A stretch of DNA of 15,631 nt, taken from NCBI GenBank assembly GCA_964344435.1, contig CAYFNH010000057.1:1-15631 (forward strand), in the 5' to 3' direction. How positions within the stretch are numbered: the first letter of the stretch is position 1; the number at the start of each line of letters is the position of its first letter. This DNA comes from Thiopontia sp964344435. GTDB taxonomy: Bacteria; Pseudomonadota; Gammaproteobacteria; GCF-002020875. The position numbers were made by a program, and so were the translations under genes. The notes below the pieces were generated by a model. That model was not told the origin of the DNA. It made no database searches and saw nothing but the letters and a program-made list of their open reading frames with translations. This document shows positions 1 to 8,558 of the stretch, in pieces.

Positions 1-38
1 GGCTACGTGAGTTTTACCTCTTCAACGTTGGGACACCA

Positions 39-737
39 GTGATTCGTTATAGTTTTGAGTTTGGTGACGGCCATCGACAGCGCTTCAATCTGGAGCTGGA
101 TGATGAGACCTTCCTGCTTCCTGCCGATTCGATCTCTGCCAACAAGGTGGAGTGGATGGAGCTCACCTGTAACCAGTGTCCAGACTGTACACTGTCCGCA
201 GAGAGTTCACCCTACTGCCCGATTGCGGTCAATCTCGGGGGGGTTGTCGAGCCGTTCGAGAATGAGCTTGCCATTGCAACGGTGACTACCCGGGTTGAGA
301 TTCGTGAGCGTGAGGTGAGCAAACAGTGTGATCTGCAGGAGGGGTTAAGCTCTCTGATCGGGCTGGTGATGGCAACCAGTGGTTGTCCTATTCTCGACAA
401 GCTGCGCCCGATGGCCTACCTGCATCAGCCTTTTGCAGAGGGGGAAGAGACCCTGTTTCGAGCCGCTACCACCTTTTTGATGGGGCAGCATATTCGCCAA
501 CAGCATGGGGAGGAGGTAGAGCCTGGGTTGAAGGGGTTGTCGCAGCTTTTCGGCCAGATCAATCAACTCAATGCGGCATTTACCAAGCGGCTGGATCACC
601 ACTTCCAGCATGATAACGCCAACTCCAACGCGGTACTGCTGCTCGACTCCTTTGCAGAGATGATTCCGTTTGATCTCGAGTTTATCTGGGAGAAGCAGGC
701 CACACCGCTGTTTTCGGCTTATCTAAATACTCCATAA
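39..737 (+). CDS. Cysteine-rich protein of unknown function (DUF6901-like)
   Basis: From a GTG start this encodes 232 residues, probably soluble, with no signal peptide or membrane segment. The N-terminal part is acidic and beta-rich and carries C44, C47, C50 and C60 (CxxCxxC, then a Pro-Tyr-Cys-Pro). Further on are C97 and C116, the latter in a Ser-Gly-Cys-Pro motif. The C-terminal half looks alpha-helical. The cysteine spacing suggests a bound metal, but no ligand is proven. The layout resembles proteins I recall as DUF6901; this is memory, not a search. The start is uncertain: no clear Shine-Dalgarno precedes the GTG, and the same frame is open to the left edge (codons from position 3), so the gene may begin outside the window. 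It converges on the efflux operon. Confidence 0.75.
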   Translation: MIRYSFEFGDGHRQRFNLELDDETFLLPADSISANKVEWMELTCNQCPDCTLSAESSPYCPIAVNLGGVVEPFENELAIATVTTRVEIREREVSKQCDLQEGLSSLIGLVMATSGCPILDKLRPMAYLHQPFAEGEETLFRAATTFLMGQHIRQQHGEEVEPGLKGLSQLFGQINQLNAAFTKRLDHHFQHDNANSNAVLLLDSFAEMIPFDLEFIWEKQATPLFSAYLNTP

Positions 738-747
738 ATGGTCTCAA

Positions 748-765
748 AGTCATGGTGCCATGACT
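748..765. terminator. Inverted repeat between convergent genes, possible weak terminator
   Basis: AGTCATG, loop GTGC, CATGACT: a perfect 7-bp stem with a 4-base loop, lying just after the stop of the first gene and in the path of transcripts leaving the RND operon. Only three T follow it on the minus strand and none on the plus strand, so terminator activity is a guess from position; an operator is the alternative. Confidence 0.3.
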
Positions 766-781
766 GCTTACACCCCATGTC

Positions 782-800
782 ACAAGGCGACTCTCCTTGT
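782..800 (-). terminator. Short hairpin directly after the RND pump stop codon
   Basis: ACAAGG and CCTTGT form a 6-bp stem around a 7-base loop, starting at the base after the pump's stop codon. No T-tract follows. It may protect the operon mRNA 3' end or act together with the inverted repeat at 748-765; evidence is positional only. Confidence 0.25.
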
Positions 801-3800
801 TCAGTGTGGCTCGGCAGCAGGGTTTCGGGGCAGCAGATCTTTTAGTACCAGATAGCCGCAGGGGATCAAGATCAGGCTGATCAGTGTGGCGTAGAGAATA
901 CCGAACCCCAGTGAGACCGCCATCGGGATCAGGAACTGTGCCTGGGTGCTCTTTTCGAAGATCAGCGGAGCCAGGCCGAAGAAGGTGGTGAGTGAGGTCA
1001 ACAGAATCGGACGGAAGCGGGCAACCCCGGCGCTGCTGACCGCCTCCATCAGGGCCATCCCCTCCTGCAGCTTGCGATTGATCCACTCCACCAGAATCAG
1101 GCTGTCGTTGACTACTACGCCACTGAGGGCGAGCATCCCCATCAGACTGATGATGCTCAGGTTCATCCCCATCACCATGTGGCCGATGAGTGCGCCGACA
1201 ATACTGAAGGGGATCACCAGCATCACCAGTACCGGCTGGCTCCAGGAGCGTAGCGGAATGGCCAGTAGTGCGTAGATGGCCGAGAAGGCAAGCATAGTAC
1301 CGTAGAAGAGGCTGCCGAAGGAGCGCTCCTGCTCTTTCAGCTCCCCCTCCAGGGTAATCTTGAGTCCGTGGTACTCACGCTCCAGCTCGGCCAGGAACGG
1401 CTCCAGATCCTGACGGATCTGGTTGGTATCCACCTTCTGCTTGTCGAGATCGGCGCTTACATTGATCGCCCGCATGCGGCCCACACGCGAGATCTCGGAG
1501 AAGGAGCGCCCGTGGGTAAAGTCGGCGACGTTGCCAATCGGAACCTCGAGACCATCGGTGGTTCGCAGGCGCATGGTCTCCAGCGTCTCCAGAGTGCTGC
1601 GAGCCTCCTTGGGATAGCGCACGATCACCCGTACATCATCCCGCCCACGTTGAATTCGCTGCACTTCGGCGCCAAAGAAGGCCTGCCGTACCTGACGTCC
1701 GAGCTGCTGGGTGGTGATGCCAAGCTTTTCCGCCTCCGGTTTCAGGGTCAGGCGCACCTCCGGTTTACCCTTCTCGAAGTTGTCCTGAATGTCGAACAGC
1801 CCCGGATATTCCGCCAGGCGTTGACGAACCCGTGCCGCCGCCACCCCCAGCACCTTGAAGTCATTGCCTGCCAGCTGGATATCGATCGGATCTCCGCCAC
1901 GCCCGATCTCGGCACGGAAGTTAAGCTCCTGGGAGCCGGGAATGGTGCCGATCGCCTTGCGCCACTGAGACACCAGCTCTTTGGTGGAGATCGCCAGAGT
2001 ACGCTCTTCGGGGGGGATCAGTTCCAGACTCACCTGCCCCAGTTCGGACTCCCCGGCAGAGTTGCGTTTGTGCATATTGCCCGCCTTCCAGCCGACACTG
2101 ATCAGGACATTGTGGATGACAGAGATGCCGGTGTCGGGATCGGTGTGTTTCTGCTGCAGTTTGATCGCCTCCTGCTGCATGCGGCGGATATGGGACTCGG
2201 TGATCTGTGCCGGGGTGCCGGGTTGCATCTGCAGGGTGGCGCGAGCGGTTTCAGTGGCGACACGGGGGAAGAAGCTGAAGCTGTAGCGGCCGCTGGCGAC
2301 ATAGCTGATGATGATGATGGTGATGCCGATAAAGAGGGCGATGGTGAGATAGCGGTTGTGCAGGCTGCTTCTGAGCAGTGGCTGGTAGAAGCGGGCAATG
2401 GCCCGCTCCAGGCCATCGGCAATCCCCTGCTGCATCCGGGTCAACAGCCCCGGGTTGTGTTCACCACGCAGTCGGACATGGCGTAGATGAGAGGGGAGGA
2501 TCAGCTTTGACTCCACCCAGGAGAAGATCAGTACCGGGACAATGACCATCGGAATCTGGGCAAATAGCGACCCACGCCGTCCCTCGATAAAGAAGAGTGG
2601 GAGGAAGGCGGCCAGTGTGGTCAACAGACCGAAGGTGACCGGTACCGCCACTTCACGGGTACCGCGGATGGCGGCTGCAATCGAGGACTCCGCTCGTTGC
2701 AGATGGCTGTAGATGTTCTCGCCGGTGATGATGGCATCATCCACCACAATACCGAGCACCAGAATGAAGGCGAAGAGGCTGATGATGTTGAGGGAGATCC
2801 CTAACTCTGGTAGCAGTGCCAGTGCTCCGAGAAAGCTGATGGGGATACCGACACAAACCCAGAAGGCGACCGAAAGGCGCAGAAACAGGGTAAGACAGAG
2901 GAATACCAGCAGTCCACCCTGCCAGGCGCTGTTGATAAGGGTGTTGAGGCGTAGCTGGACGATGCGTGCACGATCACGCCAGTAGCCCAGTTTGATCCCC
3001 TCCGGCATGGTTACATGACTCTGTTCGATATAGTTGCGAACTGCCTGACTCACCTCCAGCACATTTTGCTGTCCGGTACGAAAGACATCAATCATCACCG
3101 CCGGACGGCCGTTGAACTCGGAGAAGAGGCGGTTCTCCTCGAAGCCATCGTGTATTCGGGCAATCTCACCCAGGGTAAGTTGGCTGCCATCGGGATAGGC
3201 CCGGATCGGGATATCGGCAAACTCCTGACCGGCGTAGAGCTGTCCCTGGGTACGCAGCACGATCTCGCTGTTGTGGCTTTTCAGGGTGCCTGCAGGGATG
3301 TCTGCAGAGTGGTTGCGAATCGCTTCGACTACCTCGTCTAAGGTGAGGTGGTGGCGGGCCAGGGTATATTCATCGACCTCGATCTGCATCTCCAGTGGGC
3401 GCACACCGGCCCGTTCTGCCAGATTGACCTCCGGCAGAGCAATCAGGTCATCCAGTACCCGGTCACCGAGTTGGTGCAGTTCATGCTCGGGAAGGTCGCC
3501 CGAGACCACAACGCTGATCGCCTGGCGTCGGAACTGCTGTACCGCATAGGTGGGGCGTTCAACATCGTCGGGAAAGGTGGAGATTGCATCAACCTTGCCC
3601 TTGATATCCTCGAGCAGCTCTCGGGCCCGACCATATTCTGTTTCCACCATCACCACCCCGGCACCCTCGAAGGCGCTGGAGTAGAGATCGGTTATGCCGT
3701 CCAGCCCGGCGATGGCATCCTCGATACGCAGCAGTACCGCCTTCTCCACCTCTACCGGGCTGGCCCCACGGTAACTGGCGGCAATGTTGATCTGGTCGCG

Positions 3801-3947
3801 CTCAAAGGCGGGAAAGACCTCCAGAATGATGCGCTGGGATAGGGTCCACAGTCCCAGCAGGATGATGAACAGCATCAACAGGTTGGCGGCCACCTCATTA
3901 CGGGCAAACCAGGCGATCACCCCTTGCCGGTCAAATGAGGGTTTCAT
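801..3947 (-). CDS. RND-family efflux pump, inner-membrane permease
   Basis: This 1048-residue protein has the full length and layout of the HAE1/AcrB-type RND permeases, which drive export of drugs or other hydrophobic compounds with the proton gradient. TM1 is at about 19-37. A periplasmic porter domain follows, then the TM2-TM6 block from about 340. The paired acidic residues of TM4 are D403 and D404 in a Val-Val-Asp-Asp-Ala motif. TM7 is at about 533-551, then the second porter domain, and TM8-TM12 from about 880. At the TM10 position where AcrB has its proton-relay lysine, the sequence reads V-V-V-N-D-S, with N947 in place of Lys, so it belongs to a divergent branch. The ATG overlaps the adaptor stop by 4 bases and has an AGGTGA element 10 bases upstream. 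Substrate unknown. Confidence 0.95.
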   Translation of the reverse strand: MKPSFDRQGVIAWFARNEVAANLLMLFIILLGLWTLSQRIILEVFPAFERDQINIAASYRGASPVEVEKAVLLRIEDAIAGLDGITDLYSSAFEGAGVVMVETEYGRARELLEDIKGKVDAISTFPDDVERPTYAVQQFRRQAISVVVSGDLPEHELHQLGDRVLDDLIALPEVNLAERAGVRPLEMQIEVDEYTLARHHLTLDEVVEAIRNHSADIPAGTLKSHNSEIVLRTQGQLYAGQEFADIPIRAYPDGSQLTLGEIARIHDGFEENRLFSEFNGRPAVMIDVFRTGQQNVLEVSQAVRNYIEQSHVTMPEGIKLGYWRDRARIVQLRLNTLINSAWQGGLLVFLCLTLFLRLSVAFWVCVGIPISFLGALALLPELGISLNIISLFAFILVLGIVVDDAIITGENIYSHLQRAESSIAAAIRGTREVAVPVTFGLLTTLAAFLPLFFIEGRRGSLFAQIPMVIVPVLIFSWVESKLILPSHLRHVRLRGEHNPGLLTRMQQGIADGLERAIARFYQPLLRSSLHNRYLTIALFIGITIIIISYVASGRYSFSFFPRVATETARATLQMQPGTPAQITESHIRRMQQEAIKLQQKHTDPDTGISVIHNVLISVGWKAGNMHKRNSAGESELGQVSLELIPPEERTLAISTKELVSQWRKAIGTIPGSQELNFRAEIGRGGDPIDIQLAGNDFKVLGVAAARVRQRLAEYPGLFDIQDNFEKGKPEVRLTLKPEAEKLGITTQQLGRQVRQAFFGAEVQRIQRGRDDVRVIVRYPKEARSTLETLETMRLRTTDGLEVPIGNVADFTHGRSFSEISRVGRMRAINVSADLDKQKVDTNQIRQDLEPFLAELEREYHGLKITLEGELKEQERSFGSLFYGTMLAFSAIYALLAIPLRSWSQPVLVMLVIPFSIVGALIGHMVMGMNLSIISLMGMLALSGVVVNDSLILVEWINRKLQEGMALMEAVSSAGVARFRPILLTSLTTFFGLAPLIFEKSTQAQFLIPMAVSLGFGILYATLISLILIPCGYLVLKDLLPRNPAAEPH

Positions 3948-5095
3948 TCGGCGATTTTCACCTGCATACCTTCGGGAGCATACGGAAGTGCAGTGGTGAT
4001 GATACGGTCTCCCGGCTGCAGGCCGCCAGAGACGATCAGCTGGTCAGCCTGTTGCCACACCACCTGCAGGGTATGGCGACGGATTTTGTTGTTCTCATCC
4101 ACGACCAGCACCTCGTTACCCTTGTGGACCGCAACTCGGGGTACCTGTGCCACGTTTCGCAGGGTGGTTCCCTCAATCCGGGCGCGGACAAACTGGCCAA
4201 TCCGCAGTGCGGCTGTGCCATCGGCCTGTGTGTGGTAGGGGTTCTTGATCTGGGCCACCACATAGAGTTGTTGGGTGCGACTGTCGATGGCAGCCTCACT
4301 GCGTACCAGCTGGCCCTGCCAGCGGTCTCCGCTTGCTCCGGTGGGGGAGGAGAGGCTGACCTCTGCATGAACGCCCGACTCGGGCATTGGTAAAAAGCGG
4401 GATTGTCGATCGGTGATGGGCAGGCGTACCTCGGCGACATCGGTTGCATAGAGGGTTGCCAGTGCCGCCCCACGGGTAATGTATTGACCGACTTCGACCC
4501 GCTTCTCCAGAATGCGGCCCGCATAGGGAGCACGAATGGTGGTGCGCTGCAGATCACGTCGACTCTGTTCCAGCTTGGCCTGGGCGGCGGCATGGTTTGC
4601 TTCAGCCTGCTGCAGTTGTGGGCGGTGCAGGGTGAGGGCGGTGGGCGGCTGGGAGAGCGCCAGTTTTTTCCAGTTCTCTTCGGCCTGTTTGGCCTCGGCT
4701 CGGGTCTTCTCCAGGGCCAGGTTGGCCTGTGCCAGTTCGGCCTCGGCAATGGTGATGGCGTGGCGGTAATCAACCGGGTCGAGCTCGATCAGCACCTCGT
4801 CGTGATCAAAGGTACCGCCCGGTTTGAAATTGGGGGAGGTCTTGAGAATGCGTCCATTGACCTCCGCCACCAGCTCTCCCTGGGTCTGTGGGGTGATGTT
4901 CCCCCGGCTCTGCAGGGTCAGTGGATAGTCGATGTACTTTATGGTCGAGACCTCCACCATCGGTATCGATGGTTTTGGTGACTTTCTCTCCGCCTCTGGT
5001 GCGGTGGCAAACAGTATCTTGCCTGCGGCAATGCTGATGCCGATCACCAGAATCGGGAGGATGATCTTTACTATCCGGCTACCCGTGCTGCTCAT
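3944..5095 (-). CDS. RND efflux periplasmic adaptor (membrane fusion protein)
   Basis: The 383-residue adaptor links the RND pump to the outer-membrane channel in the periplasm. A single N-terminal hydrophobic segment (about 9-30) acts as membrane anchor or uncleaved signal; there is no lipobox. Next comes a half-lipoyl/barrel-sandwich segment, then a long alpha-helical hairpin rich in Ala, Glu and Gln (about 112-187), then the second half-lipoyl with an Ala-Pro-Tyr-Ala-Gly-Arg-Ile motif, and beta-barrel and membrane-proximal domains to the end. The start has a good GGAGG 9 bases upstream, inside the end of the preceding gene. It overlaps both neighbours by 4 bases (ATGA), which implies translational coupling and fixed subunit ratios. 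Confidence 0.93.
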   Translation of the reverse strand: MSSTGSRIVKIILPILVIGISIAAGKILFATAPEAERKSPKPSIPMVEVSTIKYIDYPLTLQSRGNITPQTQGELVAEVNGRILKTSPNFKPGGTFDHDEVLIELDPVDYRHAITIAEAELAQANLALEKTRAEAKQAEENWKKLALSQPPTALTLHRPQLQQAEANHAAAQAKLEQSRRDLQRTTIRAPYAGRILEKRVEVGQYITRGAALATLYATDVAEVRLPITDRQSRFLPMPESGVHAEVSLSSPTGASGDRWQGQLVRSEAAIDSRTQQLYVVAQIKNPYHTQADGTAALRIGQFVRARIEGTTLRNVAQVPRVAVHKGNEVLVVDENNKIRRHTLQVVWQQADQLIVSGGLQPGDRIITTALPYAPEGMQVKIAE

Positions 5096-6489
5096 TGGTT
5101 GTAACCTCCGCCCAGTGCAAGGTGCAGCTGTATGCGGTTGTCTACCCGGTTGGCCTGCGCCTGGAGCAGGGCACTCTGGCGATCGTAGGCTCGCTGCTGG
5201 GCATCGAGCAGGGTCAGAATATCGATGATGCCCCCCTGGTACTGCTCCATTGCCAGCGTGGATGCCTGCCGGGACGATTCGCTGGCGCGCTCCAGTGCCT
5301 CCACACGCAGCCGGTAAAAGTGGTCGTTGGCCAGTCCGTTCTCCACCTCCTGGAATGCGCCGAGGACGGTTTCGGCATAGTTGACGGCCGCCTGCTGCTG
5401 CAGCAGTGCCTGAATGGCGGCCTCGGCCTGTAACTTATCTTGCTGGAACAGTGGCTGGGTGAGGTTGCCCAGCAGGCTCCAGATCAGGTTATCCCAGTCC
5501 AGCAGGTTGTTGAGTTCACTGCTTGAGGTTCCCCCCTTGGCTGTCAGTGAGAAGGAGGGGAGGCGATTCTTGTCTGCAGCACTACTCTCCAGTGCCGCTG
5601 CCCGCAGCTCCTGATAACGTACCTCGATATCGGGGCGTCGTTGCAGCAGGGTGGCCGGGATGCCGGCCGGAATCTCCCGGCTCAGTGGTGGTAGTTGAGC
5701 GTCAACCTGTAGAGTTGCTGCCGGGTAACGTCCAACCAGTGATTCCAGGCTGCGTAGCAGTCGCTGCTGCTCCTGTTGACGGGTGCCCAGGCGCTCCTCG
5801 GCGATGGCGACCTCGCTGCGTGCCAGATGGAGATCCAGAGCAGTCGCAAGGCCACTTTGATAGCGCTGCAGAATGATGTTTTCTGCCTCGCGGTACTGCT
5901 GCAGTCGTGCCTGGGAGAGTTTGAGCTGGAGCCCTGCTGCGGTTGCCTGAAACCAGTTGCGAACTACCTCTGCAACCAGCAGCAGTCGGGCGGCATTGAG
6001 GTCGACTGCCGAGGCGGCCTCCCGATGCAGGGTCGCCTGCTGCTGGTCCGAGAGTCGCTGCCACAGATCAGCCTCCCAGGTGGTGGAGAGTTGTAGTACA
6101 TGTGAACTGCTGTAGGTGGCGGTACTGGAGGATTGGGCACGACTGCGTCCGATTGCCAGTTTACCCTCACTCAGGGGGCGCAGGCTGGTGTTGCCGAGGA
6201 TGGTTTGCTGACGTGCCTGTTGCAAGGCCAGGTGGGCCCGCTCCAGGGTGTAGTTGTGTTGCAGTGCCTCTTCGATCAGCCGAGAAAGTTCAGGTGAGTC
6301 AAACGGTTGAACCCATCCTGCAGGCTCGGTGTCATCAATCGGGGTGCTGTTCGCTACCTGCCATGTAGACGGTGCGGCGATATGGACAGGGGTGACGGTG
6401 GTGGTCTGAAGCTGGCTGCTGCAGCCGCTCAGAGCCAGCAGCGCCAGTAGCGGTGAAACCGTGATTTGCAGACGGTGTTTGATCTTCAT
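5092..6489 (-). CDS. NodT-type outer-membrane efflux lipoprotein (TolC-like)
   Basis: First gene of the efflux operon: the trimeric outer-membrane channel that takes substrate from the pump and adaptor. From the ATG at 6489 the protein has 465 residues with a lipoprotein signal peptide ending in Leu-Ser-Gly-Cys (C23), so it should be lipid-anchored. Two long repeats of alpha-helical barrel sequence follow. The family motif with Pro-Ala-Thr-Leu-Leu-Gln-Arg-Arg-Pro-Asp-Ile is present near the repeat junction. The frame could extend to a TTG at 6534, but that would bury the signal peptide behind about 15 polar residues and would start at the likely -10 box, so I prefer the ATG. No clear Shine-Dalgarno precedes the ATG. 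Confidence 0.92.
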   Translation of the reverse strand: MKIKHRLQITVSPLLALLALSGCSSQLQTTTVTPVHIAAPSTWQVANSTPIDDTEPAGWVQPFDSPELSRLIEEALQHNYTLERAHLALQQARQQTILGNTSLRPLSEGKLAIGRSRAQSSSTATYSSSHVLQLSTTWEADLWQRLSDQQQATLHREAASAVDLNAARLLLVAEVVRNWFQATAAGLQLKLSQARLQQYREAENIILQRYQSGLATALDLHLARSEVAIAEERLGTRQQEQQRLLRSLESLVGRYPAATLQVDAQLPPLSREIPAGIPATLLQRRPDIEVRYQELRAAALESSAADKNRLPSFSLTAKGGTSSSELNNLLDWDNLIWSLLGNLTQPLFQQDKLQAEAAIQALLQQQAAVNYAETVLGAFQEVENGLANDHFYRLRVEALERASESSRQASTLAMEQYQGGIIDILTLLDAQQRAYDRQSALLQAQANRVDNRIQLHLALGGGYNQ

Positions 6490-6533
6490 AAGGGGGGTAT
6501 GATGACGCTCGGGGGCCGGTTTTGTCCAGATCA

Positions 6534-6539
6534 ATTATA
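6534..6539 (-). promoter_or_regulatory. Candidate -10 box for the efflux operon
   Basis: A perfect TATAAT on the minus strand lies about 45 bases before the ATG of the outer-membrane factor gene, which would give a 5' leader of about 38 bases. No good -35 hexamer is seen 16-19 bases upstream, so an activator may be needed or the match may be chance. The rest of the gap to 6737 holds no feature I can support; a promoter for the SulP gene must lie there but is not clear. Confidence 0.35.
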
Positions 6540-6737
6540 GAGAGTGTGTAGAGCCGTACCTTGCCTGCTTTTATAACAATTATGAGTGCTTTATGGTTGC
6601 CTATTGTCTTGAATATAAAGTGGTTGCACAGTAGAATCTGTGGTCATCACCAGCGCTTACGCTTGCTCTGTGCCACATTTCGGTAGAGGGTGTGAGTGTG
6701 CTGTATTTTTCAATAACGGATTGAATGGTAGATATTT

Positions 6738-8558
6738 ATGGAAATAGCCAGGCGCTTTTTACCCTTTCTCAAATGGTTTCCGATGGATGGACAGACCATC
6801 CGAGCTGATCTGGTCGCAGGTATTACCGTCGCCCTGGTGCTGATTCCACAGTCAATGGCCTATGCTCAACTGGCGGGGCTACCGGCCTATTTCGGGCTCT
6901 ATGCCTCTTTCCTTCCGGTGATGGTGGCGGCGTTGTGGGGCTCTTCCAAGCAGTTGGGTACCGGCCCGGTGGCGGTGGTCTCCCTGTTGACGGCAACGGC
7001 GGTAGGGGCTGCCTTGCAGAGTCAATTGGGTTCGATCGGTGTCTCCAGTATCGATGCCATGACCCAGGAGCAGTTGATCCAGTTCTATGTGCCGATGGCG
7101 GTACTGTTGGCGTTGCTGGTGGGGCTGTTTCAGCTCTCACTGGGGGTGCTCAAGCTGGGGGTAGTGGTCAATTTTCTCTCTCACCCTGTGATCGTGGGGT
7201 TCACCAATGCCGCTGCAATGGTGATTGGCCTCTCTCAGCTCAACAAGATTTTTGGGGTAACCAAGGCGCGTAGTGACTTCTTTCTGGGTGATATCTGGGG
7301 GGTGCTACAGCAACTCGGTGATACCCATCTGATGACCCTGATGATGGGGGTGATGGCCTTCATCATCATGGTGGGGGCAAAGCAGTTTTTCCCCAAGTTG
7401 CCGGGCGTGTTGCTGGCGGTAGCGGCCACTACGCTGCTGAGCTGGGGAATGGGCTTTCATGCCATGGGCGGAGCGGTGGTTGGGGAGATTCCTGAGGGAA
7501 TGCCCTCCCTGGCCATCCCGGCCATCAATCTGGAGGTACTGGGCATTCTCTTTACCAGTGCGATTGTGATTTCGCTGGTGGGTTTCATGGAGGCGATCTC
7601 GATCGCCAAGGCGATGGCGGCCAAAACCAAGGACAAGGTGGATCCCAATCAGGAGCTGATCGGGCAGGGGCTGGCCAACATCCTGGGTAGTTTTTCCCAG
7701 GCCTACCCCACCAGCGGCTCCTTCTCCCGCTCGGCAGTCAACCTCAATGCAGGGGCCCGTACCGGTATGTCTTCGGTCTATACCGCTGCTCTGGTGTTGA
7801 TTACTTTGCTGTTTTTGACGCCACTGCTCTACCATCTGCCGCAGGCGGTACTGGCCGCGGTGATCATGATGGCGGTAATCGGATTGATCAATTTTCATGC
7901 CTTCAAGCATGCCTGGTTGGCCAACAAGCATGACGGCATCGCCTCGGTAACCACCTTTGTTGCCACCCTGGGCTTTGCTCCTCACCTTGACAAGGGGATC
8001 ATGATTGGTGCGCTGCTGGCGCTGGGGCTCTATCTCTACTCCACCATGAAGCCGCGTGTTGCCATTCTGGGGCGTTATGCCGATGGAACCCTGCGTGATA
8101 TCCGGGTACATGATCTGCCACAGGACAAGCGTATCGTGGTGCTCCGTTTTGATGGTTCACTCTATTTTGCCAATGTGGCTTACTTTGAGGAGGCCATTCT
8201 GGAGGCGTTGAGCGAGCGCCCGGATGTGGAGTATCTGTTGGTGGTGGGGGATGCGATCAATACCATGGATGCCTCGGGAGAAGAGATGCTGCACCAGCTG
8301 GTAACCCGTCTTAAGGATAATGGCATTATTCTGGTCTTCAGTGGTCTCAAACGCCAGATTCACCAACTGATGCACCGGACCGGCCTGTTTGGCCACATCG
8401 GTGCCGAGAATATCCATCCCGATGAAAATATGGCAATTGACTTTATCTACCATCGTTTGGATGGGGATGAGTTTGATGCTCAGTACTGCCTGTTGTTGAA
8501 CCCGGAGGCAAAATCACGCGAAACGGCACACCGTGACGCTCTGGAAGAGACCTTCTGA
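6738..8558 (+). CDS. SulP-family (SLC26) anion transporter with STAS domain
   Basis: A 606-residue inner-membrane transporter of the SulP family, which moves sulfate, bicarbonate or other anions by proton or sodium symport or by exchange. The N-terminal family signature (Leu-Ile-Pro-Gln-Ser-Met-Ala-Tyr-Ala, 35-43) and the Gly-Leu-Tyr-Ala-Ser segment (53-57) are present. About 12-14 hydrophobic segments run to residue 435. A cytoplasmic STAS domain (about 455-575) includes the Asn-Thr-Met-Asp-Ala-Ser-Gly loop (508-514). The C-terminal tail after 580 is hydrophilic. The substrate cannot be read from sequence; no sulfate-assimilation or carbonic anhydrase gene adjoins it. Start at ATG with only weak ribosome binding signal. 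It overlaps the start of the following thioredoxin-like frame. Confidence 0.93.
   Translation: MEIARRFLPFLKWFPMDGQTIRADLVAGITVALVLIPQSMAYAQLAGLPAYFGLYASFLPVMVAALWGSSKQLGTGPVAVVSLLTATAVGAALQSQLGSIGVSSIDAMTQEQLIQFYVPMAVLLALLVGLFQLSLGVLKLGVVVNFLSHPVIVGFTNAAAMVIGLSQLNKIFGVTKARSDFFLGDIWGVLQQLGDTHLMTLMMGVMAFIIMVGAKQFFPKLPGVLLAVAATTLLSWGMGFHAMGGAVVGEIPEGMPSLAIPAINLEVLGILFTSAIVISLVGFMEAISIAKAMAAKTKDKVDPNQELIGQGLANILGSFSQAYPTSGSFSRSAVNLNAGARTGMSSVYTAALVLITLLFLTPLLYHLPQAVLAAVIMMAVIGLINFHAFKHAWLANKHDGIASVTTFVATLGFAPHLDKGIMIGALLALGLYLYSTMKPRVAILGRYADGTLRDIRVHDLPQDKRIVVLRFDGSLYFANVAYFEEAILEALSERPDVEYLLVVGDAINTMDASGEEMLHQLVTRLKDNGIILVFSGLKRQIHQLMHRTGLFGHIGAENIHPDENMAIDFIYHRLDGDEFDAQYCLLLNPEAKSRETAHRDALEETF

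Noticed and set aside
1368..2486. Long plus-strand open frame (372 codons) across the RND gene
   Set aside because: It is the antisense shadow of a clear RND permease; its composition (His, Gln, Gly, Asp rich) is typical of a reversed G+C-rich gene and no domain is seen.
6490..6534. N-terminal extension of the outer-membrane factor to a TTG at 6534
   Set aside because: It would put about 15 polar residues before a normal lipoprotein signal peptide and overlap the likely -10 box.
6597..6619. Possible plus-strand promoter for the SulP gene around TATAAA at 6614
   Set aside because: The hexamer 17 bases upstream (TTATGG) matches consensus at only two positions.
7305..8111. Minus-strand open frame (268 codons) across the SulP gene
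   Set aside because: Antisense shadow rich in His, Gln and Arg; the plus-strand protein is unmistakable.
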